A stretch of DNA of 8,207 nt from Hydrogenophaga sp. (GTDB lineage Bacteria; Pseudomonadota; Gammaproteobacteria; Burkholderiales; Burkholderiaceae_C): contig JAUXXN010000340.1 in the NCBI GenBank assembly GCA_030684755.1, positions 1 through 8,207 on the forward strand, in the 5' to 3' direction. Positions within the stretch are counted from its first letter, which is position 1. Each line of letters begins with the position of its first letter. The notes under the pieces are model-generated. The model did no database searches and had not been told where the DNA came from. It saw only the letters and a list, made by a program, of their open reading frames with translations. The translations under genes and the position numbers were made by a program. This document shows positions 1-6,960 of the stretch, in pieces.

Positions 1-2029
1 GCTGGGTAGGCCAGGTGTTGCCACCGTTCATATTGAGCAAGCCAGCGTGCGCTGCTGTTGCCAACGGTTTTTCTAGTGGATTCGTGTCGCCGCTCCACAG
101 CAGCAACCTCACCTTCTTGCCCGGCGGTGCCAACTCTTTCTCAATAAATCGAGCAGAGCCAACGATTTCACGCTCCACATCAAAGCTGTAACCCGGCAGC
201 CGCAGTGCCACACCGTAGCCTCGGTCGGCCTGCTCGCCACGCTCCAAAGCACCCCAGAAGAAAGGGTGGCCCCAAGTATGGGTGGCAAGTTGCACATGCG
301 GCAACGCTGCCATACGCCGGGCGACCGTCTTGAGCTGCGGTGCCAGCGCAGCAAACAGCCCCTGAGGCGAAACTTCACCCTCAATGAAAGACACCGTGGT
401 GGGCAAGCGGTAGCGCTGCAGAAACTGCTCATGCATCACCTCGCTGGCCAGCGGCGCTCCCGGCAGTTCGGCCCGGTTTGCAAAACCGTCACCGTCGTGG
501 TGGATCAGTGCCATTCGGCGACCGGCAGCGGTGGTGAGTTCGGGTACCGGCCAGTCTGGTGACAAACGCAGTGCAGCCGCTACAAAAGCAATGGGGTCAA
601 TGGCCCAGCGTTCACCCAAGTTGCCCGGTAGGCGGCGGATCTTCACCTCGTCCAGCGCAAAACCACCCCAGGGTGTCACGGCTACCGCGTCGGTCCTCAC
701 CTCGCCAGCGTTCAAACGCAGCCAGACTGTCGAACCCTCCGGCGCCTGCACACCACCAAGCCATTGCGCGGGCACCTCAGGATCAAACTCAAATGCCGCC
801 GTTCCGTTGGGTCTCGACCAAACCCAAGGTATCGGTGGATCTTCGTCGGGTTCGACCCAGCCGCCCAGACCCCAAAGCAACCAGTCAGAAGCTTCTGGCA
901 ATTCACCCATGAACAACAACGGCACGCCTTGAGCCAGCGCGGCCTTGACCACCTGGCCCAGCGCGGCATTACCAGCCATGTCAGCCACGCCAGACCACAC
1001 CAGCACCGCTGCATAGCGCCCTGCCAGCGGTTGAGCCGCAGCCCGAGTCATTCCAGCACTGTCGTGCAGGGCTACATAACTGTGGCTGAGGCCCCAATAA
1101 TTGAAGGGCATTTCGCCCAGGCGGTGAATCTCGTGCTGAGAGATGGTATCCCAGCCACCATGCTGGTCGTGCAGGGCCAACACCTCGCGAGGCACAGCCT
1201 CCACCGGGCCAACGCCCACCGCATCCAACGAGGGCACACTGACGTAAGGGATAAAGCCAATGCTCTGAATGCGTCGGGCCAGTTCGCGCGCCTGATCGCG
1301 CTGCTCGGGCGGCGCGTAATCAATCACCACCACAGGCAGCCGCCAGTCGTCCCGGGCACGCAGAAGGTGGGGCAACAGCCATTGTCGGTCAGCCTCAGGC
1401 ACCACTTGGTAGGCTTGGCGCTCGGCATTCCAGCCTTGGTACATGGATTCAACCACCAACGCACTGACCTCTGTGTGCAGCTCCGGCAGAATTTCAAAGC
1501 CCCGGTTGAACACCAGTTGGACTTGCGGGTAGCGCTGCTTGAGCAAACGCACTGCGCGAACCATGCCCGCTTCTTGCGCTGCACGAGCTTCAGGCGTTCG
1601 TGCCACAAGCTGGTAAGAGTCCAACGTATCCAAAAATAAGCTGCGAAAGCCCCTCGCCCACAAGGGGCCCACAATGCGATCGACGAAAAAACTGGGCCAC
1701 TCGGGCGAAGCCTGATCGACAACGCGCGAGCCCCAACCCTTGTTGTCCCCAAGCAACCAAGCGGGTGGGATGTCTTTGAAGAAAGCGCGCGAGGGCTGAA
1801 CCTCACCCAACGCCACATAAGCCACCACATCGGTCATCGGATTCAGGCGATGCGACCAACCAGCCTCGTCCACATGGTCAGGCTCGACAACCACCGCGTC
1901 AAAAGCGCCCAGGGTCTCCCAAGGGATGTCGGCACCGTAAAAGAAGGCCATGTTCCGCCAAGACGCTGGAGCCGCAGACGCAGTCCCGGACGCGAACAAC
2001 AGGGCGCAAACCATGGAGATCAGCCCCAT
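1..2029 (-). CDS. pelA: PelA, Pel polysaccharide glycoside hydrolase/deacetylase (3' end outside window)
   Basis: The minus strand is open from about 2137 to base 1 with no stop or frameshift, and the visible protein (676 codons from the ATG at 2029) reads as PelA. Known role: PelA is a periplasmic enzyme that trims and partly de-N-acetylates the GalNAc-rich Pel exopolysaccharide before export through PelB. Seen: a signal peptide at residues 1-19 (MGLISMVCALLFASGTASA, then AP); an N-terminal barrel-type hydrolase domain at about 25-260 with LDTLDSY (134, 137) and VVESMYQGW (Glu194, candidate catalytic acid by analogy with Pseudomonas PelA Glu218); a middle domain; then a deacetylase domain with HHDGDGF (Asp512, Asp514) and THTWGH (His584, His588). 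The Asp/His spacing matches the D528/H600/H604 set I recall for Pseudomonas PelA. The usual length is about 940 residues, so roughly 270 are missing to the left. The start is uncertain: GTG at 2056 gives MVAPLGLRL before the hydrophobic core, and the frame runs up to an ATG at 2137. No strong ribosome binding site decides between them. Confidence 0.93.
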   Translation of the reverse strand, partial: MGLISMVCALLFASGTASAAPASWRNMAFFYGADIPWETLGAFDAVVVEPDHVDEAGWSHRLNPMTDVVAYVALGEVQPSRAFFKDIPPAWLLGDNKGWGSRVVDQASPEWPSFFVDRIVGPLWARGFRSLFLDTLDSYQLVARTPEARAAQEAGMVRAVRLLKQRYPQVQLVFNRGFEILPELHTEVSALVVESMYQGWNAERQAYQVVPEADRQWLLPHLLRARDDWRLPVVVIDYAPPEQRDQARELARRIQSIGFIPYVSVPSLDAVGVGPVEAVPREVLALHDQHGGWDTISQHEIHRLGEMPFNYWGLSHSYVALHDSAGMTRAAAQPLAGRYAAVLVWSGVADMAGNAALGQVVKAALAQGVPLLFMGELPEASDWLLWGLGGWVEPDEDPPIPWVWSRPNGTAAFEFDPEVPAQWLGGVQAPEGSTVWLRLNAGEVRTDAVAVTPWGGFALDEVKIRRLPGNLGERWAIDPIAFVAAALRLSPDWPVPELTTAAGRRMALIHHDGDGFANRAELPGAPLASEVMHEQFLQRYRLPTTVSFIEGEVSPQGLFAALAPQLKTVARRMAALPHVQLATHTWGHPFFWGALERGEQADRGYGVALRLPGYSFDVEREIVGSARFIEKELAPPGKKVRLLLWSGDTNPLEKPLATAAHAGLLNMNGGNTWPTQ

Positions 2030-2296
2030 CAACCGCAGCCCCAACGGTGCGACCACGCCTGTGTGCGCCAACTGTGGGGACTCACAGCATCCAAATACCG
2101 TGGATGCGCGTCGAAAATATGAGCACAACAGGGGCATTTATATTGCTCAGCAAGTAAAAAAGCGTTGCTGCGATTTGGGTTTGTGAAGCGCTGAAGTCAA
2201 GGGAATGTGATGCTCGTGTGCTTCGATAAATCTGGCCGTTAGAAGTAACCAATCTGCATGTTCAAAACCCCAAAAAATGCAGAAGAAAACACAAAC
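2030..2296. other. Intergenic region between ihfA and pelA
   Basis: This 267-base gap separates the ihfA stop from the chosen pelA start. It holds the weak promoter candidate and palindrome described separately, and a 7-bp inverted repeat TCTGCAT/ATGCAGA at 2253-2283 with a 17-base T/G-rich loop. The repeat is too loose to call a terminator. I looked for a tRNA and for a small regulator gene and saw neither. The short plus-strand frames here run into pelA antisense and resemble nothing I know. The base composition is more AT-rich than the flanking genes, as expected for a regulatory gap. Confidence 0.6.
2137..2165 (-). promoter_or_regulatory. Possible pelA promoter with overlapping palindrome
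   Basis: On the minus strand a TATAAA hexamer (2142-2137), inside AATATAAAT, could be a -10 element for pelA. Immediately upstream, in what would be the spacer, is the 11-bp near-palindrome TTGCTGAGCAA (2153-2143), a plausible operator position. No good -35 hexamer is present at 16-18 nt: the 17-nt position reads ACGCTT. The promoter would therefore be weak or activator-dependent. If it is real, transcription begins near 2130, downstream of the ATG at 2137, which favours the pelA starts at 2056 or 2029. A TTGACT at 2200-2195 has no matching -10. Confidence 0.3.
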
Positions 2297-2623
2297 TCAA
2301 TCGCCGATGATGGCCGTTTGTACCTGCTCCTTGAGCTTGGGGCTGGCATGAAAAGTGACTACCCGACGGGCTTGAATGGCCACGGGCTCTCCCGTTCGCG
2401 GGTTTCGGCCAGGGCGCGGTGCCTTGGTTCGGATCTGGAAATTGCCAAAGCCAGAAATTTTCACGTCGGTGCCTTCAACCAGGCTGTCGGTGACCAGATC
2501 GAAAAAGGCATCGATCATGTCTTTGGATTCGCGCTTGTTGAGCCCGATCTGGTCAAACAGCAACTCTGCGAGCTGGGCCTTGGTCAAGGCCGGGGTTTCT
2601 AGACTCTCAACAGCGAGTTCCAT
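2297..2623 (-). CDS. ihfA: Integration host factor subunit alpha
   Basis: A 108-residue protein of the HU/IHF family, the alpha half of the IHF heterodimer. IHF binds specific DNA sites in the minor groove and bends them sharply, helping promoter architecture, recombination and replication. Seen: the helical dimerisation region ALTKAQLAELLFDQIGLNK at 12-30, then the signature GFGNFQIRTKAPRPGRNP at 58-75, with the arm proline (RNPRTG, Pro75) that intercalates in DNA. The length matches the family. The frame can be extended to a TTG at 2638, but the ATG at 2623 has GGAG at 2633-2636 with a 9-nt gap and gives the usual N-terminus (MELAVESLETPALTK), so it is preferred. It begins 23 bases after the pheT stop, consistent with cotranscription as pheS-pheT-ihfA. 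Its partner ihfB is not in the window. Confidence 0.97.
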   Translation of the reverse strand: MELAVESLETPALTKAQLAELLFDQIGLNKRESKDMIDAFFDLVTDSLVEGTDVKISGFGNFQIRTKAPRPGRNPRTGEPVAIQARRVVTFHASPKLKEQVQTAIIGD

Positions 2624-2646
2624 GCAGGGTTTCTCCAAACAAATTA

Positions 2647-5079
2647 TCAGGCGCGCAAGCGGGCAAGAACGCGCTGGGCCAGCGAATCCAGCACCGCACT
2701 CACAGCGCCTTCAATCTCGTCCTCGGTCAGTGTAGCGTCGTCACGGTTCAGCACCAGTCGCACAGCCAGGCTTTTTTCGTCTGCAGCCAACGAAGCAGCC
2801 GTGTTCTCGGTGTGCACTTGTTTCTTGGGTCGGTACACATCAAACAACACCACATCGCGCAACCAGGGGCTGGCAGGCGCACGAATGGCGTCGACCACCG
2901 CTGCGTATGTGACGGCTTCTTTCACCACAATGGCCAGATCGCGCTCCACCGCCTGGTGGCGGCTGACGGCCTGGAAAACGGGCACAGGCCGACCGAGCAC
3001 GGCGTTCAGGTCCAGTTCAAACATGACTGGCGCATGGGACAGTTCGTAGGCTTGCCGCCATTTGGGATGCAGTTCACCGACGTGGCCAATGCACTGCTCG
3101 CCGAGCCAGACGCTGGCCGAACGGCCAGGATGCAGCGCAGCGTGCTCTGCAGCACGGAACGTGGGCCGCAGCGGCGCCAGCAGGCACTGAACATCGCCTT
3201 TGACATCAAAGAAATCGGCCGCGCGCTCGGGTGAGCCCCATTGCAAGGCGTCCACCGGGCCAAAGCACAAACCTGCCACGCGCATGGGCTGGTCAAAGCC
3301 GGCCACGCTGGTGTCGCTGTCCTGCACGGTCGGGTCTTTGCGAAAAACACGCCCCACTTCAAAAAGGCGCACACGGTCGGCACGCCGGTCCAAGTTGAAT
3401 TTGAGCGCAGCCACCAGGCTGCCCAGCAGGGTAGAGCGCATCACGCTCATTTGGCTGGCGATGGGGTTCAGCAGCTTGATCGGGTCGGCGTTACCGCCCA
3501 ATTCCCGTTCCCAGCGCTCGTCAACGAAGCTGAAGTTGATGGTTTCCTGGTAGCCCAACTGGGCGAGCTGGCGACGCACCGCGAAGTGTCCACGTTGGGC
3601 CTCCGGCCGAATTTTAGCGGTGATGGGTGCCTGCGGTGGCGTGTGGGGCAGCTGCTCGTAACCAATGACCCGCGCCACCTCTTCAATCAGATCCTCTTCA
3701 ATCTGTAGATCAAAGCGGTAAGCGGGCGGCGTCACAGTCACGGTGCCCTCGCCTTCGCTCACGGCCAGGCCCAGGCGGCTCAGCGCACCCGCGCATTGCG
3801 TTTGCGTGAGCGGCATGCCAATGACCTTGACGGCCCTTGCAACGCGAAGCGTCACAGGCTCTGCCTTGGGCACGTTGAGCGTTTGATCGTCTAGCAGCGA
3901 AGCCTGGCCACCACAGATGTCCAGCACCAGCTGGGTGATGCGTTCGACGTGCTCCACGGTGGTCGATGGATCGACACCACGCTCAAACCGATGGCCCGCA
4001 TCGGTAGAGAAGTTGAAACGGCGCGACCGACCTGCAATCGCCTTGGGCCACCAGAAAGCGGCCTCAATAAAGATGTTTTGCGTGTCGTCGGACACGGCGG
4101 TGGCGTCGCCACCCATGATGCCGGCCAGCGATTCAACGGATTGCTCATCCGCGATCACACCCACCTGGGCGTCCAGGGTTACGGTGTTCCCGTTGAGCAG
4201 TTTGAGCTTTTCACCCTCGCGACCCCAACGCACTTGCAAGCCACCGTGGATCTTGTCGAGATCAAAAATGTGCGATGGTCGGCCCAGCTCGAACATCACG
4301 TAGTTGGAAATATCGACCAGCGGCGACACGCTGCGCTGGCCGCAGCGGGCCAGGCGGTCCACCATCCAAGCGGGCGTGGTGGCGCGGGTGTTGACACCGC
4401 GCACAATGCGGCCAGTGAACCGCCCACACAGATCGGGGGCCGACACACTCACCGGGAGACGGTCATTGAGGGTGATGGAGACTGGCACAAAGGTGGGCTC
4501 AACCAGCGGCGAACCGGTGAGTGCCGCCACCTCGCGGGCGATCCCGTACACGCTCAGGCAATGCGCCAGATTGGGCGTGAGTTTCAAGGTGAACAGCATG
4601 TCGTCAAGCAACAGTTGCTCACGGATGTTGCGCCCCACCACCGCATCAGGGGCCAACTCCAGCAGACCACCGCGGTCGTCGGCCAAATGCAGTTCTTTGG
4701 ACGAGCAAAGCATGCCCTGGCTCTCCACGCCGCGCAGCTTGCCCAGCTTGATCAGGAACGGTTTGCCGTCCTCACCTGCTGGCAGCGCAGCGCCCACAGT
4801 GGCACAAGGTACCAAGATGCCCGCACGCGCATTGGGAGCGCCGCACACGATGCTGAGCGGCTGCGCCTGCCCCACATCGACCTGACATACGCGCAGGCGG
4901 TCGGCGTTGGGGTGTTGCACCGCTTCCAAAATGCGGCCCACCACCACACCGGTGAACGGCGGCGCGACAGGTTCCAGCTCTTCGACTTCCAGACCGGCCA
5001 TGGTCAGGGTATCGGCCAGCTGCTGGCTGGTCAGGGGTGGATTGCAAAAGGCACGCAGCCAGGACTCGGGAAATTGCAT
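2647..5079 (-). CDS. pheT: Phenylalanyl-tRNA synthetase beta subunit
   Basis: An 810-residue beta chain of the cytoplasmic alpha2-beta2 class II synthetase that charges tRNA-Phe. The alpha chain carries the aminoacylation site. The beta chain binds tRNA and edits mischarged Tyr-tRNA. Seen in order: the N-terminal MQFPESWLRAFCNPPL; an EMAP-like tRNA-binding OB domain from about 39 (VVVGRILEAVQHPNADRLRV); the B3/B4 editing region in roughly 210-380; the B5 domain around 405-480; the catalytic-like core; and a C-terminal FDX-ACB anticodon-binding domain at about 706-810 (SRHQAVERDLAIVV and VLFDVYRPKK). The length is normal for the family (about 790-810). The ATG at 5079 is chosen because it gives the conserved N-terminus, although its ribosome binding site is weak. 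It lies 110 bases after pheS, a longer gap than in E. coli. The long plus-strand frame opposite it is a composition shadow. Confidence 0.98.
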   Translation of the reverse strand: MQFPESWLRAFCNPPLTSQQLADTLTMAGLEVEELEPVAPPFTGVVVGRILEAVQHPNADRLRVCQVDVGQAQPLSIVCGAPNARAGILVPCATVGAALPAGEDGKPFLIKLGKLRGVESQGMLCSSKELHLADDRGGLLELAPDAVVGRNIREQLLLDDMLFTLKLTPNLAHCLSVYGIAREVAALTGSPLVEPTFVPVSITLNDRLPVSVSAPDLCGRFTGRIVRGVNTRATTPAWMVDRLARCGQRSVSPLVDISNYVMFELGRPSHIFDLDKIHGGLQVRWGREGEKLKLLNGNTVTLDAQVGVIADEQSVESLAGIMGGDATAVSDDTQNIFIEAAFWWPKAIAGRSRRFNFSTDAGHRFERGVDPSTTVEHVERITQLVLDICGGQASLLDDQTLNVPKAEPVTLRVARAVKVIGMPLTQTQCAGALSRLGLAVSEGEGTVTVTPPAYRFDLQIEEDLIEEVARVIGYEQLPHTPPQAPITAKIRPEAQRGHFAVRRQLAQLGYQETINFSFVDERWERELGGNADPIKLLNPIASQMSVMRSTLLGSLVAALKFNLDRRADRVRLFEVGRVFRKDPTVQDSDTSVAGFDQPMRVAGLCFGPVDALQWGSPERAADFFDVKGDVQCLLAPLRPTFRAAEHAALHPGRSASVWLGEQCIGHVGELHPKWRQAYELSHAPVMFELDLNAVLGRPVPVFQAVSRHQAVERDLAIVVKEAVTYAAVVDAIRAPASPWLRDVVLFDVYRPKKQVHTENTAASLAADEKSLAVRLVLNRDDATLTEDEIEGAVSAVLDSLAQRVLARLRA

Positions 5080-5189
5080 GGAAAAGTCTCAACAAACTTG
5101 AACACAAGTAGGCACAGCAAGGGCCTGCATCCAGAACACCGCAGACCCGCTCGGCCAGGCCCCAGGTTTGCGCCCAGGAGCGCCGGTGG
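5080..5189 (-). other. pheS-pheT spacer with inverted repeats
   Basis: This 110-base gap between cotranscribed genes has two inverted repeats on the transcribed strand: GGGCCTG/CAGGCCC (5162-5156 with 5127-5121, 28-base loop) and ACTTG/CAAGT (5109-5096, 4-base loop TGTT) just ahead of pheT. Neither is followed by a clean U-run, so they do not look like terminators. They may shape translation initiation or mRNA processing ahead of pheT, but this is inference. No small gene with a convincing start was seen. Confidence 0.4.
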
Positions 5190-6242
5190 CTATCTGAACT
5201 GGGACAAGAAACGGATATCACCGTCAAAAAACAGGCGCAAGTCGTTCACACCGTAACGCAGCATGGTCAGGCGGTCAGGGCCCATGCCAAAGGCGAAGCC
5301 GATGTAGCGCTCAGGGTCGAGCCCCATGTTGCGCACCACGTTGGGGTGCACCTGACCGGAACCCGCCACCTCCAGCCAGCGGCCAGCCAACGGGCCACTC
5401 TGGAACTGGATGTCAATCTCGGCGCTGGGTTCGGTGAACGGAAAGAAGCTGGGGCGAAAACGCAGCACCAGGTCTTCCGACTCAAAGAACGTGCGGCAAA
5501 AGTCGGTGAACACGTATTTCAGGTCCTTGAAACTCACGTTTTCGCCAATCCAAAGACCTTCGCATTGGTGAAACATGGGCGAATGCGTGGCGTCGCTGTC
5601 CACCCGGTAGGTGCGTCCGGGTGCGATCACGCGGATTTCGGGCATTCCCGTGCCGTTGTCGATCGCTGCGCGGTGGCGTTTCACATGCTGCACCGCGTGG
5701 CGAATCTGCATGGGGCTGGTGTGCGTGCGCAACAGGTTCGGCGCCTTGTCGCTGCCACCCTCCACATAGAAGGTGTCGTGCATGGAGCGCGCAGGGTGGT
5801 CTTCTGGCGTATTCAATGCCGTGAAATTGAACCAGTCGGACTCGATTTCGGGGCCCTCGGCCACCTCGAAGCCCATGGAGCCAAAGATGGCCTCAATGCG
5901 CTCCAGCGTCAGGCTGACAGGATGCAAACCACCCTGGCCGCGCTGGCGACCGGGCAGGGTCACATCCAGCGCCTCTGCCTTCAACTGAACTTCCAGTTCG
6001 GCGTCGGCAAGGGCCTGGCGCCGCGCCGTCAGCGCAGCTTCAATGGCCTGCTTGGCTTGGTTGATCGCCGCACCACGGCTCTTTTTCTCATCCACAGACA
6101 AAGCCGCCATGCCCTTCATCAGCTCGGTGATGCGGCCCGATTTGCCCAGAAACTGGGCCTTGGTGTTTTCCAGATCGGCCGGGGTAGCGGCTTGCGCAAA
6201 ACCGGCGCGAGCGCTGTCAACCAGTGCGTCCAACTCGTTCAT
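5190..6242 (-). CDS. pheS: Phenylalanyl-tRNA synthetase alpha subunit
   Basis: A 350-residue catalytic alpha chain of the class II phenylalanyl-tRNA synthetase, which activates phenylalanine with ATP and transfers it to tRNA-Phe together with PheT. Seen: an N-terminal coiled-coil arm at about 1-90 that contacts tRNA ([15 protein letters not shown], then [15 protein letters not shown]); the catalytic domain with [11 protein letters not shown] (148-158) and HTSPMQIR (174-181); class II motif 2 in [20 protein letters not shown] (207-226); and motif 3 in [17 protein letters not shown] (315-331). Ala317 in GFAFG corresponds to the alanine that limits the amino acid pocket (E. coli Ala294). The frame extends upstream to a TTG at 6263, but the ATG at 6242 gives the family N-terminus and is preferred. 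The ribosome binding site is weak (AGAAG-like). The gene follows a terminator-like hairpin after rplT, so its expression may depend partly on readthrough. Confidence 0.98.
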   Translation of the reverse strand: MNELDALVDSARAGFAQAATPADLENTKAQFLGKSGRITELMKGMAALSVDEKKSRGAAINQAKQAIEAALTARRQALADAELEVQLKAEALDVTLPGRQRGQGGLHPVSLTLERIEAIFGSMGFEVAEGPEIESDWFNFTALNTPEDHPARSMHDTFYVEGGSDKAPNLLRTHTSPMQIRHAVQHVKRHRAAIDNGTGMPEIRVIAPGRTYRVDSDATHSPMFHQCEGLWIGENVSFKDLKYVFTDFCRTFFESEDLVLRFRPSFFPFTEPSAEIDIQFQSGPLAGRWLEVAGSGQVHPNVVRNMGLDPERYIGFAFGMGPDRLTMLRYGVNDLRLFFDGDIRFLSQFR

Positions 6243-6266
6243 GTGTGTGCTTCTGCGTTGCAAAAC

Positions 6267-6317
6267 AAAAAAGGGGCTGAGCGCTGCAAGGGAAATCCCT
6301 CAAGCCTCAACCCCTTT
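6267..6317 (-). terminator. Intrinsic terminator or attenuator between rplT and pheS
   Basis: On the transcribed strand, AAAGGGGTTGAG (6317-6306) pairs with CTCAGCCCCTTT (6281-6270). This makes a 12-bp stem with a single G.U pair, followed by more T residues (six in a row to 6267, then GTTTT). A second perfect stem, AGGG-ATTT-CCCT (6300-6289), sits in the loop. Stem plus U-run is the classic intrinsic terminator form. It lies 56 to 106 bases after the rplT stop and its U-run ends 24 bases before the pheS ATG. Because pheS has no other visible promoter here, it is probably leaky or conditional. No phenylalanine-rich leader peptide precedes it, unlike E. coli pheL. Confidence 0.75.
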
Positions 6318-6372
6318 GAGCGACTTGGAGAGCCTGGCAACCCTTTCGGGCCACCACGATCTCCGTCGTGAA

Positions 6373-6732
6373 TCAAGCGGCCAGCTTGGCTTTGACTTGC
6401 TCCACGATGCTGCCAAAGGCAGCAGGGTCGTTCACGGCCAGATCGGCCAGGACCTTGCGGTCGATTTCGATGCAGGCCTTTTTCAGACCATTGGCGAACT
6501 GGCTGTACGTCATACCGCAAGCACGTGCACCGGCGTTGATACGCGCGATCCAGAGCTGACGGAAAACGCGCTTCTTGTTGCGACGATCACGATAGGCGTA
6601 TTGCCCAGCCTTCATGACCGCTTGTTTGGCGATCCGGAAGACGTTACCGCGGCGACCGCGAAAACCTTTTGCAAGGGCGAGAACTTTTTTGTGGCGGGCG
6701 CGTGCCGTTACACCACGTTTAACGCGAGGCAT
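6373..6732 (-). CDS. rplT: 50S ribosomal protein L20
   Basis: A 119-residue protein that matches L20 end to end: [16 protein letters not shown] at the start, the basic [17 protein letters not shown] segment, [20 protein letters not shown] in the middle and the C-terminal globular part ([18 protein letters not shown]). L20 binds 23S rRNA early in 50S assembly. In enterobacteria it also represses its own operon by binding the leader of rpmI. The long basic N-terminal extension and the RNA-binding C-terminal domain needed for both jobs are present. The start at 6732 has a strong ribosome binding site, AAGGAG at 6744-6739, with a 6-nt gap. It is 24 bases downstream of rpmI, so the two are surely cotranscribed, and it is followed by a terminator-like hairpin before pheS. 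Confidence 0.98.
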   Translation of the reverse strand: MPRVKRGVTARARHKKVLALAKGFRGRRGNVFRIAKQAVMKAGQYAYRDRRNKKRVFRQLWIARINAGARACGMTYSQFANGLKKACIEIDRKVLADLAVNDPAAFGSIVEQVKAKLAA

Positions 6733-6756
6733 GAGTGACTCCTTGTTCGTCGTTGA

Positions 6757-6960
6757 TCAAATACCCATGCCGGGCAGCATCTGTGCCATGTGACCCATAT
6801 TGGTCTCATGAACAGTCACGGCTCCGCGCAGGTGGCGTTTGGTCTTGGTGGACTTCTTGGTCAGAATGTGACGCTTGAAGGCTTGACCGCGTTTCACGGT
6901 ACCACCGGGACGAACGCGAAATCGCTTTTTCGCGCTGCTCTTGGTCTTCATTTTGGGCAT
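6757..6960 (-). CDS. rpmI: 50S ribosomal protein L35
   Basis: A small, very basic protein of 67 residues with the L35 pattern: [20 protein letters not shown], then [20 protein letters not shown] and a C-terminal [11 protein letters not shown]. The length is typical (64-67). It is a late-assembling component of the large ribosomal subunit. Two in-frame ATGs exist. The one at 6966 is only 1 nt from the AAGGAG at 6973-6968, while the one at 6960 has a 7-nt gap and gives the conserved MPKMKTK start, so 6960 is chosen. It lies downstream of the structured 206-base leader described separately. In E. coli, L20 blocks rpmI translation at this point and rplT is coupled to it. The same arrangement is inferred here. 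Confidence 0.97.
   Translation of the reverse strand: MPKMKTKSSAKKRFRVRPGGTVKRGQAFKRHILTKKSTKTKRHLRGAVTVHETNMGHMAQMLPGMGI

Noticed and set aside
764..1639. 291-codon plus-strand frame opposite pelA
   Set aside because: The opposite strand encodes continuous PelA with correct catalytic motifs. This frame is its mirror artefact.
1324..1830. Minus-strand 168-codon frame inside pelA
   Set aside because: It is in a different frame from PelA and is rich in Trp, Arg and Ser with no known pattern. The true frame has no stop in the window.
1950..2186. Small plus-strand frame across the pelA 5' end, with a Cys pair like a zinc motif (VCANCG)
   Set aside because: It overlaps the pelA signal peptide region antisense, has no ribosome binding site and only one Cys pair. 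Most likely chance.
2253..2283. Terminator after ihfA
   Set aside because: The 7-bp stem has a 17-base loop and the T-rich stretch is inside the loop, not after the stem.
2160..2296. tRNA gene after ihfA
   Set aside because: I looked for a cloverleaf with a T-loop GTTCRA and a CCA end, because a tRNA-Pro is common here in relatives. None was found.
2624..2638. TTG start extending IhfA by five residues
   Set aside because: The ATG at 2623 has a well-placed GGAG and gives the family N-terminus. The TTG version would put the ribosome binding site inside the gene.
3949..5256. 435-codon plus-strand frame opposite pheT
   Set aside because: It lies wholly antisense to the well-conserved pheT and its start region, and its His/Gln/Arg-rich composition is typical of a shadow frame in GC-rich coding DNA.
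5346..6371. 341-codon plus-strand frame opposite pheS
   Set aside because: Antisense shadow of a conserved gene, with no recognisable domain.
6322..6372. Leader peptide for phenylalanine attenuation
   Set aside because: The frames I read between the rplT stop and the hairpin, such as one from a GTG at about 6353, contain no Phe run.
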